Shown here: positions 26,530 through 35,440 of the stretch, piece after piece | Numbering within the stretch: position 1 is the stretch's first letter | Layout of the letters: every line of letters begins with the position of its first letter | Assembly: GCA_048549915.1 (NCBI GenBank) | Contig: JBLYYE010000010.1 | Span: forward strand, 62,001-126,000 | DNA: 64,000 nucleotides | Direction: 5' to 3' | From: LSUCC0057 sp048549915 | GTDB lineage: Bacteria; Pseudomonadota; Gammaproteobacteria; Pseudomonadales; Porticoccaceae | Translations under genes and position numbers: made by a program | The notes under the pieces: model-generated | Told to the model about the DNA's origin: nothing | What the model saw: only the letters and a program-made list of their open reading frames with translations | Database searches by the model: none

Positions 26530-27225
26530 TTATTCACAGCGATCCATAGCACGCCAGCCGACATCCGCTCCCGAGTGTTGGTAGCTGAACCCTTCGGGGT
26601 AAAACCAACAGCGGTGCACGGCCCCACCCTCAACTGGAACGCCCTGATCAAAACCACTATCGCCGGGATAAAGCGACACCAGACAAGACTCTGCGCGGAC
26701 AATCTTGGGTTCAACCCGGTAGGGCTCTACACTGTCGAGCGCTGCCAGCAATTCAGCGCAGTTGGCGTAACGGCCAAACAATATCAGGCTTAGGTAGGTT
26801 GGCGGCATTATTTTGAATTCACCGCGGTGGTGTTGAGCGAGTGCTTGCTTGGCACTCGTCCAATGATATTCGTGAATCTCACCTTCATCGATCTTGACCT
26901 GCGCAGCGGTATCCACTTGGGCACAGTAGAAATGTGTCGCAAAGCGCCGACTCATTCCACTAGTCGGTGTCGTCCAGTGGGCATACTCAACGAGCGCCGA
27001 TTCGGGCAAATGAATACCACACTCTTCCACACATTCGCGGACTGCCGCTGCAACGGGCGTCTCATTTACTTCGACAGCGCCACCGGGAAAGACCCAAGCG
27101 CCGCCAGCAAAGGCCAGCTCTCGGTTGCGACGCAACATCAGCAGCTCTATACCGTCGCCGCTATCGCGCACCACCGCCACCGTAGCGGCGGGGCGAATTA
27201 AGAGCGGCTCTTGGCTGTCACTCAT
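26530..27225 (-). CDS. NUDIX hydrolase (NUDT19-like)
   Basis: With the ATG at 27225 the protein has 231 residues. The Nudix box is complete: G-x5-E-x7-REUxEExGU is read as GAVEVNE followed by seven residues and RECVEECGI, around residues 48-70. An N-terminal strand LIRPAATVAVVRD and the RNRELAFAGGAWVFPGG segment precede it. A long C-terminal extension of about 110 residues resembles that of NUDT19-type enzymes, which act on CoA derivatives, but the substrate cannot be assigned. An in-frame start 36 bases upstream would overlap glyA by 4 bases and is a possible alternative. The gene lies inside the glyA-nrdR run. Confidence 0.82.
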   Translation of the reverse strand: MSDSQEPLLIRPAATVAVVRDSGDGIELLMLRRNRELAFAGGAWVFPGGAVEVNETPVAAAVRECVEECGIHLPESALVEYAHWTTPTSGMSRRFATHFYCAQVDTAAQVKIDEGEIHEYHWTSAKQALAQHHRGEFKIMPPTYLSLILFGRYANCAELLAALDSVEPYRVEPKIVRAESCLVSLYPGDSGFDQGVPVEGGAVHRCWFYPEGFSYQHSGADVGWRAMDRCE

Positions 27226-27257
27226 ACTGTTCTGGCGCCACGAATAGCGCCAGAGCC

Positions 27258-28517
27258 TCAACCGTAAACCGGTAACTTAGCGCAGACCGCCAGCACCTTT
27301 TGCTTTACTTCTGCAATCACCGTCTCGGAGTTGCCCGCTTCGAGGCTATCCAAAACATCGCAGATCCAATGAGTGAGCTCGACAGTTTCTTCGATACCAA
27401 AACCGCGAGTGGTGATGGCTGGGGTGCCGACGCGCAGGCCCGAGGTAACGAAAGGCGAGCGCGGGTCGTTGGGAACCGCATTTTTGTTAACCGTAATGAA
27501 GGCATGACCGAGCGCCTCATCGGCGTCTTTACCGGTGTATTCTTTGCCGATCAAGCTGACCAGCATCAAATGATTTTCAGTGCCCTTGGAGACGACATCG
27601 ATACCGCGCTCCAAAAAGGTTGCCGCCATCGCTTTAGCATTGTCGATAACGCGCTGCTGGTAGGCTTTAAACTCGTCACTCGCCGCTTCTTTGAAGGCGA
27701 TCGCTTTGCCGGCAATAACGTGGCAGAGCGGGCCGCCCTGGCCGCCGGGGAACACGGCGCTGTTAATTTTTTTAGCAACCGCTTCATCGTTGCACAAAAT
27801 AATGCCACCGCGCGGACCGCGCAGTGTTTTGTGAGTTGTCGAGGTAATTGCGTCGGCATAGGGCACAGGGCTGGGGTAGACACCGGCGGCAACCAAGCCG
27901 GCAATGTGCGCCATATCCACCAGCAGGTAAGCACCCACTTTGTCGGCAATTTCACGGAATCGGGCAAAGTCGAGCACGCCCGAGTAGGCCGAGAAGCCGG
28001 CAATAATCATCTTTGGCTGGTGCTCAACGGCGAGCGCCTCAACTTGATCGTAATCAATCAGGCCAGTCTCGGCATCGAGCCCATACTGCACCGCATTGTA
28101 GAGTTTGCCAGAGAAGCTCGGCTTTGCGCCGTGAGTCAAGTGACCGCCATCGGCCAAGCTCATTCCCAGAATAGTGTCACCACCCTGCAGCAGCGCTAAA
28201 AACACTGCGCTATTGGCTTGCGAGCCTGAGTGAGGCTGAACGTTGGCGTAATTGCAGCCAAACAGCTCACATGCGCGCTCGATGGCCAACTGCTCAGTCT
28301 TGTCGACATACTCACAGCCGCCGTAGTAACGCTTACTCGGATAGCCCTCGGCATATTTGTTGGTCAACTGGCTGCCTTGCGCTTGCATTACCGCAGGGCT
28401 GGCATAGTTTTCCGATGCGATCAGCTCAATATGCTGCTCTTGGCGCTGCTTTTCTTGCTGCATTGCCTCCCAGATGACGGGGTCAAGTTTATCTATAGTG
28501 AGTGCTTTATCGAACAT
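27258..28517 (-). CDS. glyA: serine hydroxymethyltransferase
   Basis: GlyA converts serine and tetrahydrofolate to glycine and methylene-tetrahydrofolate. The 419-residue protein has the family start (ELIASENYAS at residues 31-40), the substrate loop YAEGYPSKRYYGG, VDMAHIAGL and the PLP lysine in TTHKTLRGPRGG (Lys230). It is the first gene of the long minus-strand run toward hisF. The 164 bases between it and the rlmD stop must hold its promoter; a TAAAAT-like -10 is seen at 28602-28607 but no convincing -35. Confidence 0.97.
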   Translation of the reverse strand: MFDKALTIDKLDPVIWEAMQQEKQRQEQHIELIASENYASPAVMQAQGSQLTNKYAEGYPSKRYYGGCEYVDKTEQLAIERACELFGCNYANVQPHSGSQANSAVFLALLQGGDTILGMSLADGGHLTHGAKPSFSGKLYNAVQYGLDAETGLIDYDQVEALAVEHQPKMIIAGFSAYSGVLDFARFREIADKVGAYLLVDMAHIAGLVAAGVYPSPVPYADAITSTTHKTLRGPRGGIILCNDEAVAKKINSAVFPGGQGGPLCHVIAGKAIAFKEAASDEFKAYQQRVIDNAKAMAATFLERGIDVVSKGTENHLMLVSLIGKEYTGKDADEALGHAFITVNKNAVPNDPRSPFVTSGLRVGTPAITTRGFGIEETVELTHWICDVLDSLEAGNSETVIAEVKQKVLAVCAKLPVYG

Positions 28518-28681
28518 GGCGTTGTCCTACTCTGAGTGATGGCTGGAAAAGAGCGCAGAGCTGTGGACACTGGGCCAAGCAACGCTGCATTAAAGGCGGG
28601 GATTTTACCTCAAAAAGCGCGGCAATTGCAGCCATTAATCACATCAGTATCGACTGCAGCGTCACCCATTTGCAGGGTTTT

Positions 28682-30139
28682 TCAATCCTTCTCAAATAGC
28701 GCCAATGCCTCTAGGTGTGCCGTTTGTGGAAACATATCCAGCGCCGCAGCTCGGCGCCAGCGGTAGCCGGCCGCCAGCAGCGTCTTGGCGTCGCGCAAAA
28801 GTGTCGCAGGGTGGCAACTAATATAGATAATCTGCCTGGCCCCTGTCTTGGCAATCCAATCCATTGCCGCTGCGGCACCTGTGCGCGGCGGGTCGATCAC
28901 CACCAGATCAACGCGATCGCGGCGCGGCGCATCAAGTAGTCGCACAGGCAGCGGCTGAGAGAGATCAGCACAGGCAAACTCTATATTGTTGAGGCCATTT
29001 TTCATGGCATTGGCGACACCCGCGTCGACCAGCCCCTGCAGCCCTTCAACGGCGATAACACGGCTGTAGCGCGCAGCCAGTGGCAGTGCAAAATTGCCGC
29101 TGCCAGCGAATAGATCGACGGCCAATTCGCCGCCATTGGCAAGCGCTAACACCTGCTCAATCATGCCTCGATTAACGGCTTCATTGACCTGTAGAAACTG
29201 CCCGGGCAAGGCTGCCAACCGCACACTACCCGGCAGCTCGAATGCGGCTTCCGGGAGATCTTGCAGCGGGCTGAAGTCGCGCTGATCGGCCTCTCGCCAC
29301 CACAATTGAAGTTGCTCTGCCTGCATTCCCAGCGCTGCTGCTGCAACCGCTGCTGCGCGCAACAAGCGCTCGCAACCACTGTCATTGAGCCGCTGGCCTG
29401 GCGCCGCAGTCAGCGCCACTAGAAGAGTCGGGGTCGGGCCACTCACCTCGGTTAATTCGACCTCGGATATCAACAGTGGCTGAGCAGCTAGCAGCTCAGG
29501 CAGATAACCGAGCAGTGTCGAGAGCAGCGGGGTCAACACAGCACATGTAGCAATCGGCTCAATGCGGCGACTGGCGACATTGCGAAAACCCAATTCGTAA
29601 CGCCCATCTCGGGTTTTCTGTACAGCCAAGCGCGCGCGCCGCCGGTAGCCGTCACTAGCTCCTTGCAGGGGTGGCAACCACGCTTCGACCTCTAACCCAG
29701 CGCGGCGGATATCGCGCGCCAAACTCTCTTGTTTGTAATCGAGTGCCGCAGCCGCATCGAGATGGCGCAGCGAACAGCCACCGCAGCGCGGGTAATAGCG
29801 GCAGCCGGGCTCTTTTCTTTGCGCTGAAACGGCAGCAATATCCACCACCACACCCTCATCGAAGTTGCGGTGGCTCGCTTCGCGGCGCCAGGTAACCTGC
29901 TCACCAGGCAGCGCACCGCGGACAAAACAGGCCTTGCCCTCAAGGCGGCCTATACCGCGACCATCGTGTGTCAGCCCATCAATCGTTAACGGCTGCTCGG
30001 GCTGGGCCAGCGGCTGATCGGGGGTAGCCTTCGCAGCGGGGCGTTCGCGACGGCTCCAACCGGCGCCGGGGTTGCGCGGCCGGCGGTGCGGATGGCCAGA
30101 GGTGCTGCGGGGGCTGCGCGGGGCGCGGCTCTTTTTCAT
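28682..30139 (-). CDS. rlmD: 23S rRNA (uracil-1939-C5)-methyltransferase
   Basis: RlmD methylates U1939 of 23S rRNA. The 485-residue protein has a basic N-terminal tail, a TRAM RNA-binding domain (residues about 50-105), the iron-sulfur cysteines in C-x5-C-x2-C form (CRYYPRCGGC near residue 118), and the methyltransferase domain with DLFAGSGNFALPL, VIDPPRTG and the catalytic cysteine in ISCHPATLLRD. Its ATG overlaps the BatD stop (ATGA at 30136-30139), so it is co-translated with the BAT operon, an unusual partner for an rRNA methylase. The basic, arginine-rich tail of about 40 residues is longer than in E. coli. Confidence 0.95.
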   Translation of the reverse strand: MKKSRAPRSPRSTSGHPHRRPRNPGAGWSRRERPAAKATPDQPLAQPEQPLTIDGLTHDGRGIGRLEGKACFVRGALPGEQVTWRREASHRNFDEGVVVDIAAVSAQRKEPGCRYYPRCGGCSLRHLDAAAALDYKQESLARDIRRAGLEVEAWLPPLQGASDGYRRRARLAVQKTRDGRYELGFRNVASRRIEPIATCAVLTPLLSTLLGYLPELLAAQPLLISEVELTEVSGPTPTLLVALTAAPGQRLNDSGCERLLRAAAVAAAALGMQAEQLQLWWREADQRDFSPLQDLPEAAFELPGSVRLAALPGQFLQVNEAVNRGMIEQVLALANGGELAVDLFAGSGNFALPLAARYSRVIAVEGLQGLVDAGVANAMKNGLNNIEFACADLSQPLPVRLLDAPRRDRVDLVVIDPPRTGAAAAMDWIAKTGARQIIYISCHPATLLRDAKTLLAAGYRWRRAAALDMFPQTAHLEALALFEKD

Positions 30140-31437
30140 AATCTGCCGTTCCGGTTGGGGGCTGAGGTGTCGTTATTAAGCGGCGGCAAGGATACCTTGC
30201 TGCGCTCACCAAGTCGCCTTTGCTCTGCTTGCTGGCGCTTCAACGGCTTGCGCCAATGCGCCCAAACCAGACCCTTGTCGATCGGCGCGGTCTGGACCAC
30301 AGAGCGGTTGAGCGCCGCCACCAACTCCGCCAACTCAGGGTTAGCCGCACTCGCCCACTGGGTTGGGGTAGCGACAATCTGTCGCTCAGCCAAGTAGGCG
30401 GTGAGGGCACGGTAGGCGACGGCACTTTCGCCGCCCAGCACCAGCGCTCGGCGCAACTGGCTATCGATGCGGCTGTTTCGACGGCGCCAAGCAAAGGCTG
30501 CGAAGAGCACTAGCACAGCTGAAACAACGAACAGCAACCAGAAGTTGATCGTTTGCTTATCAGCCATAGTCGGCGGCGCACCCTTCGCACCTACGGTGAA
30601 AGTTTTTCCCGGGGCAACAACCTGCAACCAGCGCTGCTGTTGCGGCTGCCAGTAATCTACCGACAGCTCGGGCAGCGGGTAACTGCCGGACTCGGTCAAC
30701 AGGTAATCTAACTGCCAGACTATTCGGCTGAGCAGGTCGCCACCGCGCCACTCGTCAATCCGCTCGAGCTCACTGGTAAAAAGCGTCACCGCCGGATCCT
30801 GCACCCGCTTTTGTGCCTGCTCGGCAAGGTTTGGCAACAACCCGTTACTCACCTGCTCGGCGCTCAATTCTAGACGCTGGCGCACCACAGTACCGGCCTG
30901 CAGAGATTCAGACGGCAAGCGGTTCCAGCGACTTTGCAGTTGTAATTTAGCCGCAGCTGGAGGCAGAACTGAATTTTTCTGGGGTGAGTTTTTGGCGGGC
31001 AGCGGCAGCACATCGAATGTCATCGGTGCGCTGCTCACTGCGCGCTCAACCACTCTGATACCGTCTTTGCTCTCGCCACCCACACGCAATGAAAATTGCT
31101 GGGAGGGAAAGCGCCACTCACCCGCGCGCTGCGGAAAAAAAGTCCGCTGCCAAACCTGGGTCGCCCAGTTGCGGCCCTCGATACGACGCGAACCGTTGGT
31201 CGCCGAGCTCGGCTGACGAACAACCAATGCATCGTCGAGAGTAAACAGTGGCTGTTCAGTAGCGCCGGCGAACCAGCCATCAACCTGCAACTCAATCTCT
31301 AGAGTCACCTGTTGGCCGATATAAATGGACGAACTATTCACTAAGCGCACTTGGCTGCGCACCTCGACCGCTTGCACAGACACCGCCGCCAACATCGAAC
31401 AGAGAATAGCAGCCCACTGTATAAGGCGCTTACTCAC
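30136..31437 (-). CDS. batD: BatD-like protein (oxygen tolerance family)
   Basis: Chosen to start with GTG at 31437, which overlaps the preceding TAA by 8 bases, the protein has 433 residues. It has a signal peptide (RLIQWAAILCSMLAAVSVQA), tandem beta-sandwich domains typical of BatD starting VRSQVRLVNSSSIYIGQQVTL, and one transmembrane helix near residues 320-340 (NFWLLFVVSAVLVLFAAFAW) followed by a cytoplasmic tail. BatD works with the von Willebrand proteins BatA/BatB and MoxR in an envelope complex linked to stress or cofactor insertion. The open frame extends 41 codons further upstream inside batB, which is a shadow. Confidence 0.87.
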   Translation of the reverse strand: MSKRLIQWAAILCSMLAAVSVQAVEVRSQVRLVNSSSIYIGQQVTLEIELQVDGWFAGATEQPLFTLDDALVVRQPSSATNGSRRIEGRNWATQVWQRTFFPQRAGEWRFPSQQFSLRVGGESKDGIRVVERAVSSAPMTFDVLPLPAKNSPQKNSVLPPAAAKLQLQSRWNRLPSESLQAGTVVRQRLELSAEQVSNGLLPNLAEQAQKRVQDPAVTLFTSELERIDEWRGGDLLSRIVWQLDYLLTESGSYPLPELSVDYWQPQQQRWLQVVAPGKTFTVGAKGAPPTMADKQTINFWLLFVVSAVLVLFAAFAWRRRNSRIDSQLRRALVLGGESAVAYRALTAYLAERQIVATPTQWASAANPELAELVAALNRSVVQTAPIDKGLVWAHWRKPLKRQQAEQRRLGERSKVSLPPLNNDTSAPNRNGRL

Positions 31438-32992
31438 CCGAACGCTCCTCTTCGCGCTGCTGTTGACGTCTAAACTTGCGCTGCAAGAACTCTGCCGGAC
31501 CGCGGCTAACCTGCTGCAACCAAGCCTCGCGCAAGGCTGTTTCAGCGAGCTGCTCTGCACTCATCTGCTGCGTATTTTGCCACTGCGCCAACTCACCACT
31601 GCTGTTGGCATCTAACTCGCGCTCATCTATCTGCAACTCGATCGAGTCGCTCTGCCACTGCTCGACCTGTTGGCGCTCGCTCTGCTCAGCCATCGCCTCC
31701 AGCAGCGCAATCAACTCTGCGCGCAACAGCTGCGCCACCGACCACTCTGGCTCAAACTGCAGAGCGCGATTAACCGCGTTGAGGGCGAGGTCATACCTGC
31801 GCTCAGCCGCAGCAGAGAGTGCGGCATTGAACCAGCCTTCACGGCTATTGAGGGCGACAAACTGCTGCCGTGCCATGGTGAATTGGCCATCGGCATAGTA
31901 GGCTGCACCGCTCCAATGCAGATCGATAAAGTGGCTGGCGGCGCGCGCGTAGTCACCGCGCTGGTAGTGCCAGCGGCCGAGCTGATCGGGGGTTAACAGC
32001 AGAGCTAGCGCACTGTCGCGCCACAGCGGCTGGCGCATCTCTGTAGCGTGCGCGGGCTGCGGCGAGCCGCCTTGTAACAGTGTGGCCAGTAATAGCGCGA
32101 TCGGCAGTTGATGGCGATTCGCAGCGCGGCGCAGAGCCACAACTAGGAGCCGCAAAACTGCCAAGAAGAGCACTGCCATAATTATGTAGGGACTCATATC
32201 CCTGTAGTCACGGTGCTCCAAGGGTTGCTTTTGCCACTGCTCAGCCATCAGCGCAGAGTGCCATTGGGCAACAGATTTATTAACGTTTGAAGAAGAGTAA
32301 ACACTTACTCCAGAAGGTGTGTCGAGCAGTGGCTGGGCATTCAACCAGAGCAGGTGAACGCGGCTGCCAGAGGCTGACCAGCGCTCTAAAAGGGCTCTAT
32401 CGCTGCCGGTGAGCACACCCGTAAACACCGCAATAGTGTCCGGTGGTTTCACCCAGTGGCGCTCCAGCTCGGCCAAATTGCGACCACCCGATGGCATCAA
32501 TGCTGGGTTTAATTGCTGCAAATAGAGTGCACTAACCGCACTGTCGCGATTCATCGGCAGCGCCCGATGGGCGCTGCCGGCAACGACCCAAAGCTCGCTG
32601 CTGACCAAGCCGGCATGGCGCCACAACCCTTTGAGCAAATAGCCTGTGCGCTCCAATCGGCTTGGCGCTACGTCATCCACTAGTGCCGCTGAGGAAAGAT
32701 CTATCACTACAGTCAGCTCGGTTGCCGCCAACGACTGGTCTTCTCTGTCGAGACGCCAGGCCGGTCCGGCCAGAGCAGTAATCAGCAGTACGACTAGCAA
32801 CCAACGATTGAGGCTCTCAGGTCGCGATCGCCAATCAGTCGCTCGGCGCCCGCGCAGTGCTGTCGCCAAATGTGCCGGCAACTGTAGTGCAAGGCTATCA
32901 GTAGCACCCCAGCGACTGGCCAATAGCACTGCTAACGGCAAAAGTAACCAGAGTGGACGCAGCCAGTGCCAACTGTTTAGCCATTCAAACAC
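31430..32992 (-). CDS. batB: BatB-like von Willebrand factor A protein with TPR-like tail
   Basis: A 520-residue membrane protein starting with GTG, overlapping the batA stop by 8 bases. It has an N-terminal helix pair (residues about 10-25 and 65-80), a VWA domain at about 90-240, another helix near 270-290, a possible second signal-like segment near 300-320, and a C-terminal part with TPR-type helices (GDYARAASHF, AAERRYDLALNAVNRAL), corresponding to BatC fused to BatB. The metal site reads D-L-S-S-A where D-x-S-x-S is expected, so one ligand serine is lost; BatA keeps the full motif. This protein may therefore have a structural role. Confidence 0.85.
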   Translation of the reverse strand: MFEWLNSWHWLRPLWLLLPLAVLLASRWGATDSLALQLPAHLATALRGRRATDWRSRPESLNRWLLVVLLITALAGPAWRLDREDQSLAATELTVVIDLSSAALVDDVAPSRLERTGYLLKGLWRHAGLVSSELWVVAGSAHRALPMNRDSAVSALYLQQLNPALMPSGGRNLAELERHWVKPPDTIAVFTGVLTGSDRALLERWSASGSRVHLLWLNAQPLLDTPSGVSVYSSSNVNKSVAQWHSALMAEQWQKQPLEHRDYRDMSPYIIMAVLFLAVLRLLVVALRRAANRHQLPIALLLATLLQGGSPQPAHATEMRQPLWRDSALALLLTPDQLGRWHYQRGDYARAASHFIDLHWSGAAYYADGQFTMARQQFVALNSREGWFNAALSAAAERRYDLALNAVNRALQFEPEWSVAQLLRAELIALLEAMAEQSERQQVEQWQSDSIELQIDERELDANSSGELAQWQNTQQMSAEQLAETALREAWLQQVSRGPAEFLQRKFRRQQQREEERSGE

Positions 32993-33989
32993 GCCGGCGG
33001 CCTCTCGCTAACCATCTGCGGCCATCGCAATGCCACCACAGCAATAGTGCGGAAACAGCCAATAGATAAGGATAGAGCGATCGCCGCTGGGGCTCCCAAT
33101 ACTGCTGCAACTGCACGGGAGCGAGCGTATTAAGCCGCTCATAAACCGCTTTTAACTCATCACTATTGGCGGCCTGAAGTAACTCACCCCCACTGGTTTG
33201 AGCCACTCTCTCCAACAACTCCAGAGCCAGCGGATAGTCGCCTGAAGCAGCGGGGTCACCTAGCGCCACCGGGTATATCTCTATACCGCTACTCGCCGCA
33301 ACTTTGGCGGCCTCTAGCGGCGGCACCAGACTGCCAGAATCTACTCCATCGGTGAGCAACAACAGACGTTTGGCGTGACTCGGATTGGCAATTGCCGTCT
33401 TGGCATAGCGCTCGCCACCCACTGCAGCCCCCTCAAAAAGTGCAATAGCCAAGCCAATAGCATCGCCAATCATAGTCTTATCGCCGGCCAAACCGATCTC
33501 GCTCTCGTCGAGCAACTCGAGAAATAGCTCGCGGTCGGCAGTAAAGGGCATCTGCACATAGGCTTGGCCGCCAAATACCACTAGCGCCAAGCGCTCATCG
33601 CGCTCAGCCAACAACCACGGCCTCAGCAACGCCTTCACTGCATCCAGACGCGCCAGCGATTGCTGTTGGAGGGAAAAATCTTCTGTCGCCATCGATGCAG
33701 AGAGGTCGATAGCCACCAAGAGCTCACTGCGCTGCTCGCTTACCAGGCGCTCACTGCCAATCCACTGCGGCTGCAGCAATGCTAAAGCCATTAACAGCAG
33801 CGCACAGCGCAGAGCTAGCGTCGGCACCTTATTCGCGGGGCTAGCGGATAGGGCTCTGTACTGTTCAGCCAATCCAGCAGCGCGGTAGCGCGTCTGCGGC
33901 CAAGCCATTCCGTTGGGCATCGGCAAAAAAACGGCTATAGCGATTATACCCGCCACCCATGGCCACCACTCTAAAGCTGCCCAGCTCAC
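32985..33989 (-). CDS. batA: BatA-like von Willebrand factor A protein
   Basis: The start is set at GTG 33989, which overlaps the preceding TGA by 4 bases (GTGA); the family's two-helix N-terminus follows directly. The 334-residue protein has a helix near residues 10-25, an aerotolerance-type segment, a helix near 60-75, a VWA domain with intact MIDAS (AIDLSASMATEDF), the DKTMIGDAIGLA threonine site and LLLTDGVDSG, and a last helix near residue 315. Two in-frame starts upstream (34031, 34061) would lengthen it into the DUF4381 gene. It is membrane-bound with the VWA domain probably in the periplasm. Confidence 0.88.
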   Translation of the reverse strand: MSWAALEWWPWVAGIIAIAVFLPMPNGMAWPQTRYRAAGLAEQYRALSASPANKVPTLALRCALLLMALALLQPQWIGSERLVSEQRSELLVAIDLSASMATEDFSLQQQSLARLDAVKALLRPWLLAERDERLALVVFGGQAYVQMPFTADRELFLELLDESEIGLAGDKTMIGDAIGLAIALFEGAAVGGERYAKTAIANPSHAKRLLLLTDGVDSGSLVPPLEAAKVAASSGIEIYPVALGDPAASGDYPLALELLERVAQTSGGELLQAANSDELKAVYERLNTLAPVQLQQYWEPQRRSLYPYLLAVSALLLWWHCDGRRWLARGRRRV

Positions 33990-34510
33990 TCGGTCTGACT
34001 CTGTGCTGCGAGGGTATGGCGGGCAATCCATCGCTCTGACAACGCCAGCCAGCTGTGCCACTCTGCACGGCTAGGCTGCTCACTTTGTAGCTGCCAGAGT
34101 TGTCGCTGCCACTGCTCACCGACCGCACTAAACGAGCAGCCTGCTACTGTGGGCATAGTACTGTCCAGCCAAGACCACCACGTTGTGCCGGCTAACACGG
34201 CCACCTGTTCGCGCTCGCCCCCAGCAGCCAATGCCGTGCGCTTGAGCAATTGATTGAGCTTGGCAGCCGCTCTGCTGCAGCTCAGATCACCGGCTGCTAC
34301 CTGCACTGCTAGCTGGCGCACACTCGCGCGCGCCACACGTCGATAGCGGTTGCGCTGAAAGCGCTGCAGCCGTGCTATCAACACCCATAGAACCATCAGG
34401 CCAAGCAAAACTGATAAGGCTGTAGCTGCGGGGGTCGCTGGCAGATAGCTGACTGGATCTGCCGGTAGCAGCGCCGGCAGATCGATAACACTCTGTTTTT
34501 TGCTACTCAC
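33986..34510 (-). CDS. DUF4381 domain protein
   Basis: From GTG 34510, which overlaps the DUF58 stop by 4 bases, the protein has 174 residues. It shows the DUF4381 layout: a proline-rich start (IDLPALLPADPVSYLPATP), one transmembrane helix (residues about 30-47), then a basic helical region and a cytoplasmic helical tail with repeated Trp (WQRQLWQLQ). The family occurs between DUF58 and batA in gammaproteobacterial MoxR operons. Its own role is not known to me. Confidence 0.83.
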   Translation of the reverse strand: MSSKKQSVIDLPALLPADPVSYLPATPAATALSVLLGLMVLWVLIARLQRFQRNRYRRVARASVRQLAVQVAAGDLSCSRAAAKLNQLLKRTALAAGGEREQVAVLAGTTWWSWLDSTMPTVAGCSFSAVGEQWQRQLWQLQSEQPSRAEWHSWLALSERWIARHTLAAQSQTE

Positions 34511-35436
34511 TGCGCCACACCACTGCACAATATCGCCGGCAACTGCTCGCCAATTGCGACAAGCCCGGCACCGACGGCGGCGCAACGCTGCTGCCAAGAT
34601 TGCCACAGCGCGCTATTGGCCGCATGTTGGTTGGCTGCCGCAGTGCGACTGAGCGCCACTGACTGAACACGACCCGCGACATCGAGCAGCTCACCATACA
34701 GGCCGGCCGGCGGCTGCCATTCGAGCGGGTCGACCACCACCGCGAGCAGCAGCTGGTTGCGCTGAGCCAGATAGCCGAGCAGCGCTACTGGAAGTTCGCG
34801 CAATAGCGACCAATCGGCGACCACTAACAGCTCTTTTCCGCGCAGTTGCCGCGCAGCCAGCTGCTCTAACTCGGCGACGACTGACCAAGCCGGTAGAGCA
34901 GCCGAGAGAGCGGGCTCACAGAGTGCTGTATTGGAATCGGCCAGGGCCGAGAGCATTGGCAGTGCACCGGCGCGAAAACGGACTGGAGCAAAGCGCACGG
35001 GTTCAATATCACCTAAAAGAGTCATCGCGACAGGTTGACGAGCGGCCAATGCAGCGAAAAGTTGCTGCGCTGCGTACTCGGCTGCGATCACTGATTTGAG
35101 TTTATCCACACTGCCAAAAAACAGTGACTCACTCTGATCGACCAACAACAGCAGTGGCTGCTCACTCTCCTGGTGGAAGACCCGCGCATGCGCTCGACCG
35201 GTGCGCCGAGTGACACGCCAGTCGATTGTGCGCACATCATCACCTGGCAGATATTCGCGCAACTGATCAAAACTGAGACCGGGACCGCGCCGTCGGCTCG
35301 GCTGTTCGCCGGGGCGGCGCTGCAAACTGGCAACAGCTGGCTGTTTGCGCAGCGCTGCGGGGAGTGCCAACAGCTGCTCGAGTGTTACTGCGATGCGCGG
35401 ATCGGCGCTCTGCTGTCGCCCGGGAAAAATATTCAT
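34507..35436 (-). CDS. DUF58 domain protein
   Basis: The ATG at 35436, five bases after the moxR stop, gives 309 residues beginning MNIFPGRQQSADPRI. The DUF58 signature is clear: GLSFDQLREYLPGDDVRTIDWRV-like text near residues 55-75 and then VFHQESEQPLLLLVDQSESL, a VWA-like strand with a DQSES motif resembling MIDAS. DUF58 proteins accompany MoxR ATPases and probably are their immediate partners. The reading frame remains open 138 codons further upstream through moxR, which I treat as chance. Confidence 0.88.
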   Translation of the reverse strand: MNIFPGRQQSADPRIAVTLEQLLALPAALRKQPAVASLQRRPGEQPSRRRGPGLSFDQLREYLPGDDVRTIDWRVTRRTGRAHARVFHQESEQPLLLLVDQSESLFFGSVDKLKSVIAAEYAAQQLFAALAARQPVAMTLLGDIEPVRFAPVRFRAGALPMLSALADSNTALCEPALSAALPAWSVVAELEQLAARQLRGKELLVVADWSLLRELPVALLGYLAQRNQLLLAVVVDPLEWQPPAGLYGELLDVAGRVQSVALSRTAAANQHAANSALWQSWQQRCAAVGAGLVAIGEQLPAILCSGVAQ

Positions 35437-35440
35437 CGGG

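Noticed and set aside
27300..28199. 299-codon open frame on the plus strand inside glyA
   Set aside because: It is antisense to a fully conserved serine hydroxymethyltransferase and shows no family features; long antisense frames are common in GC-rich genes.
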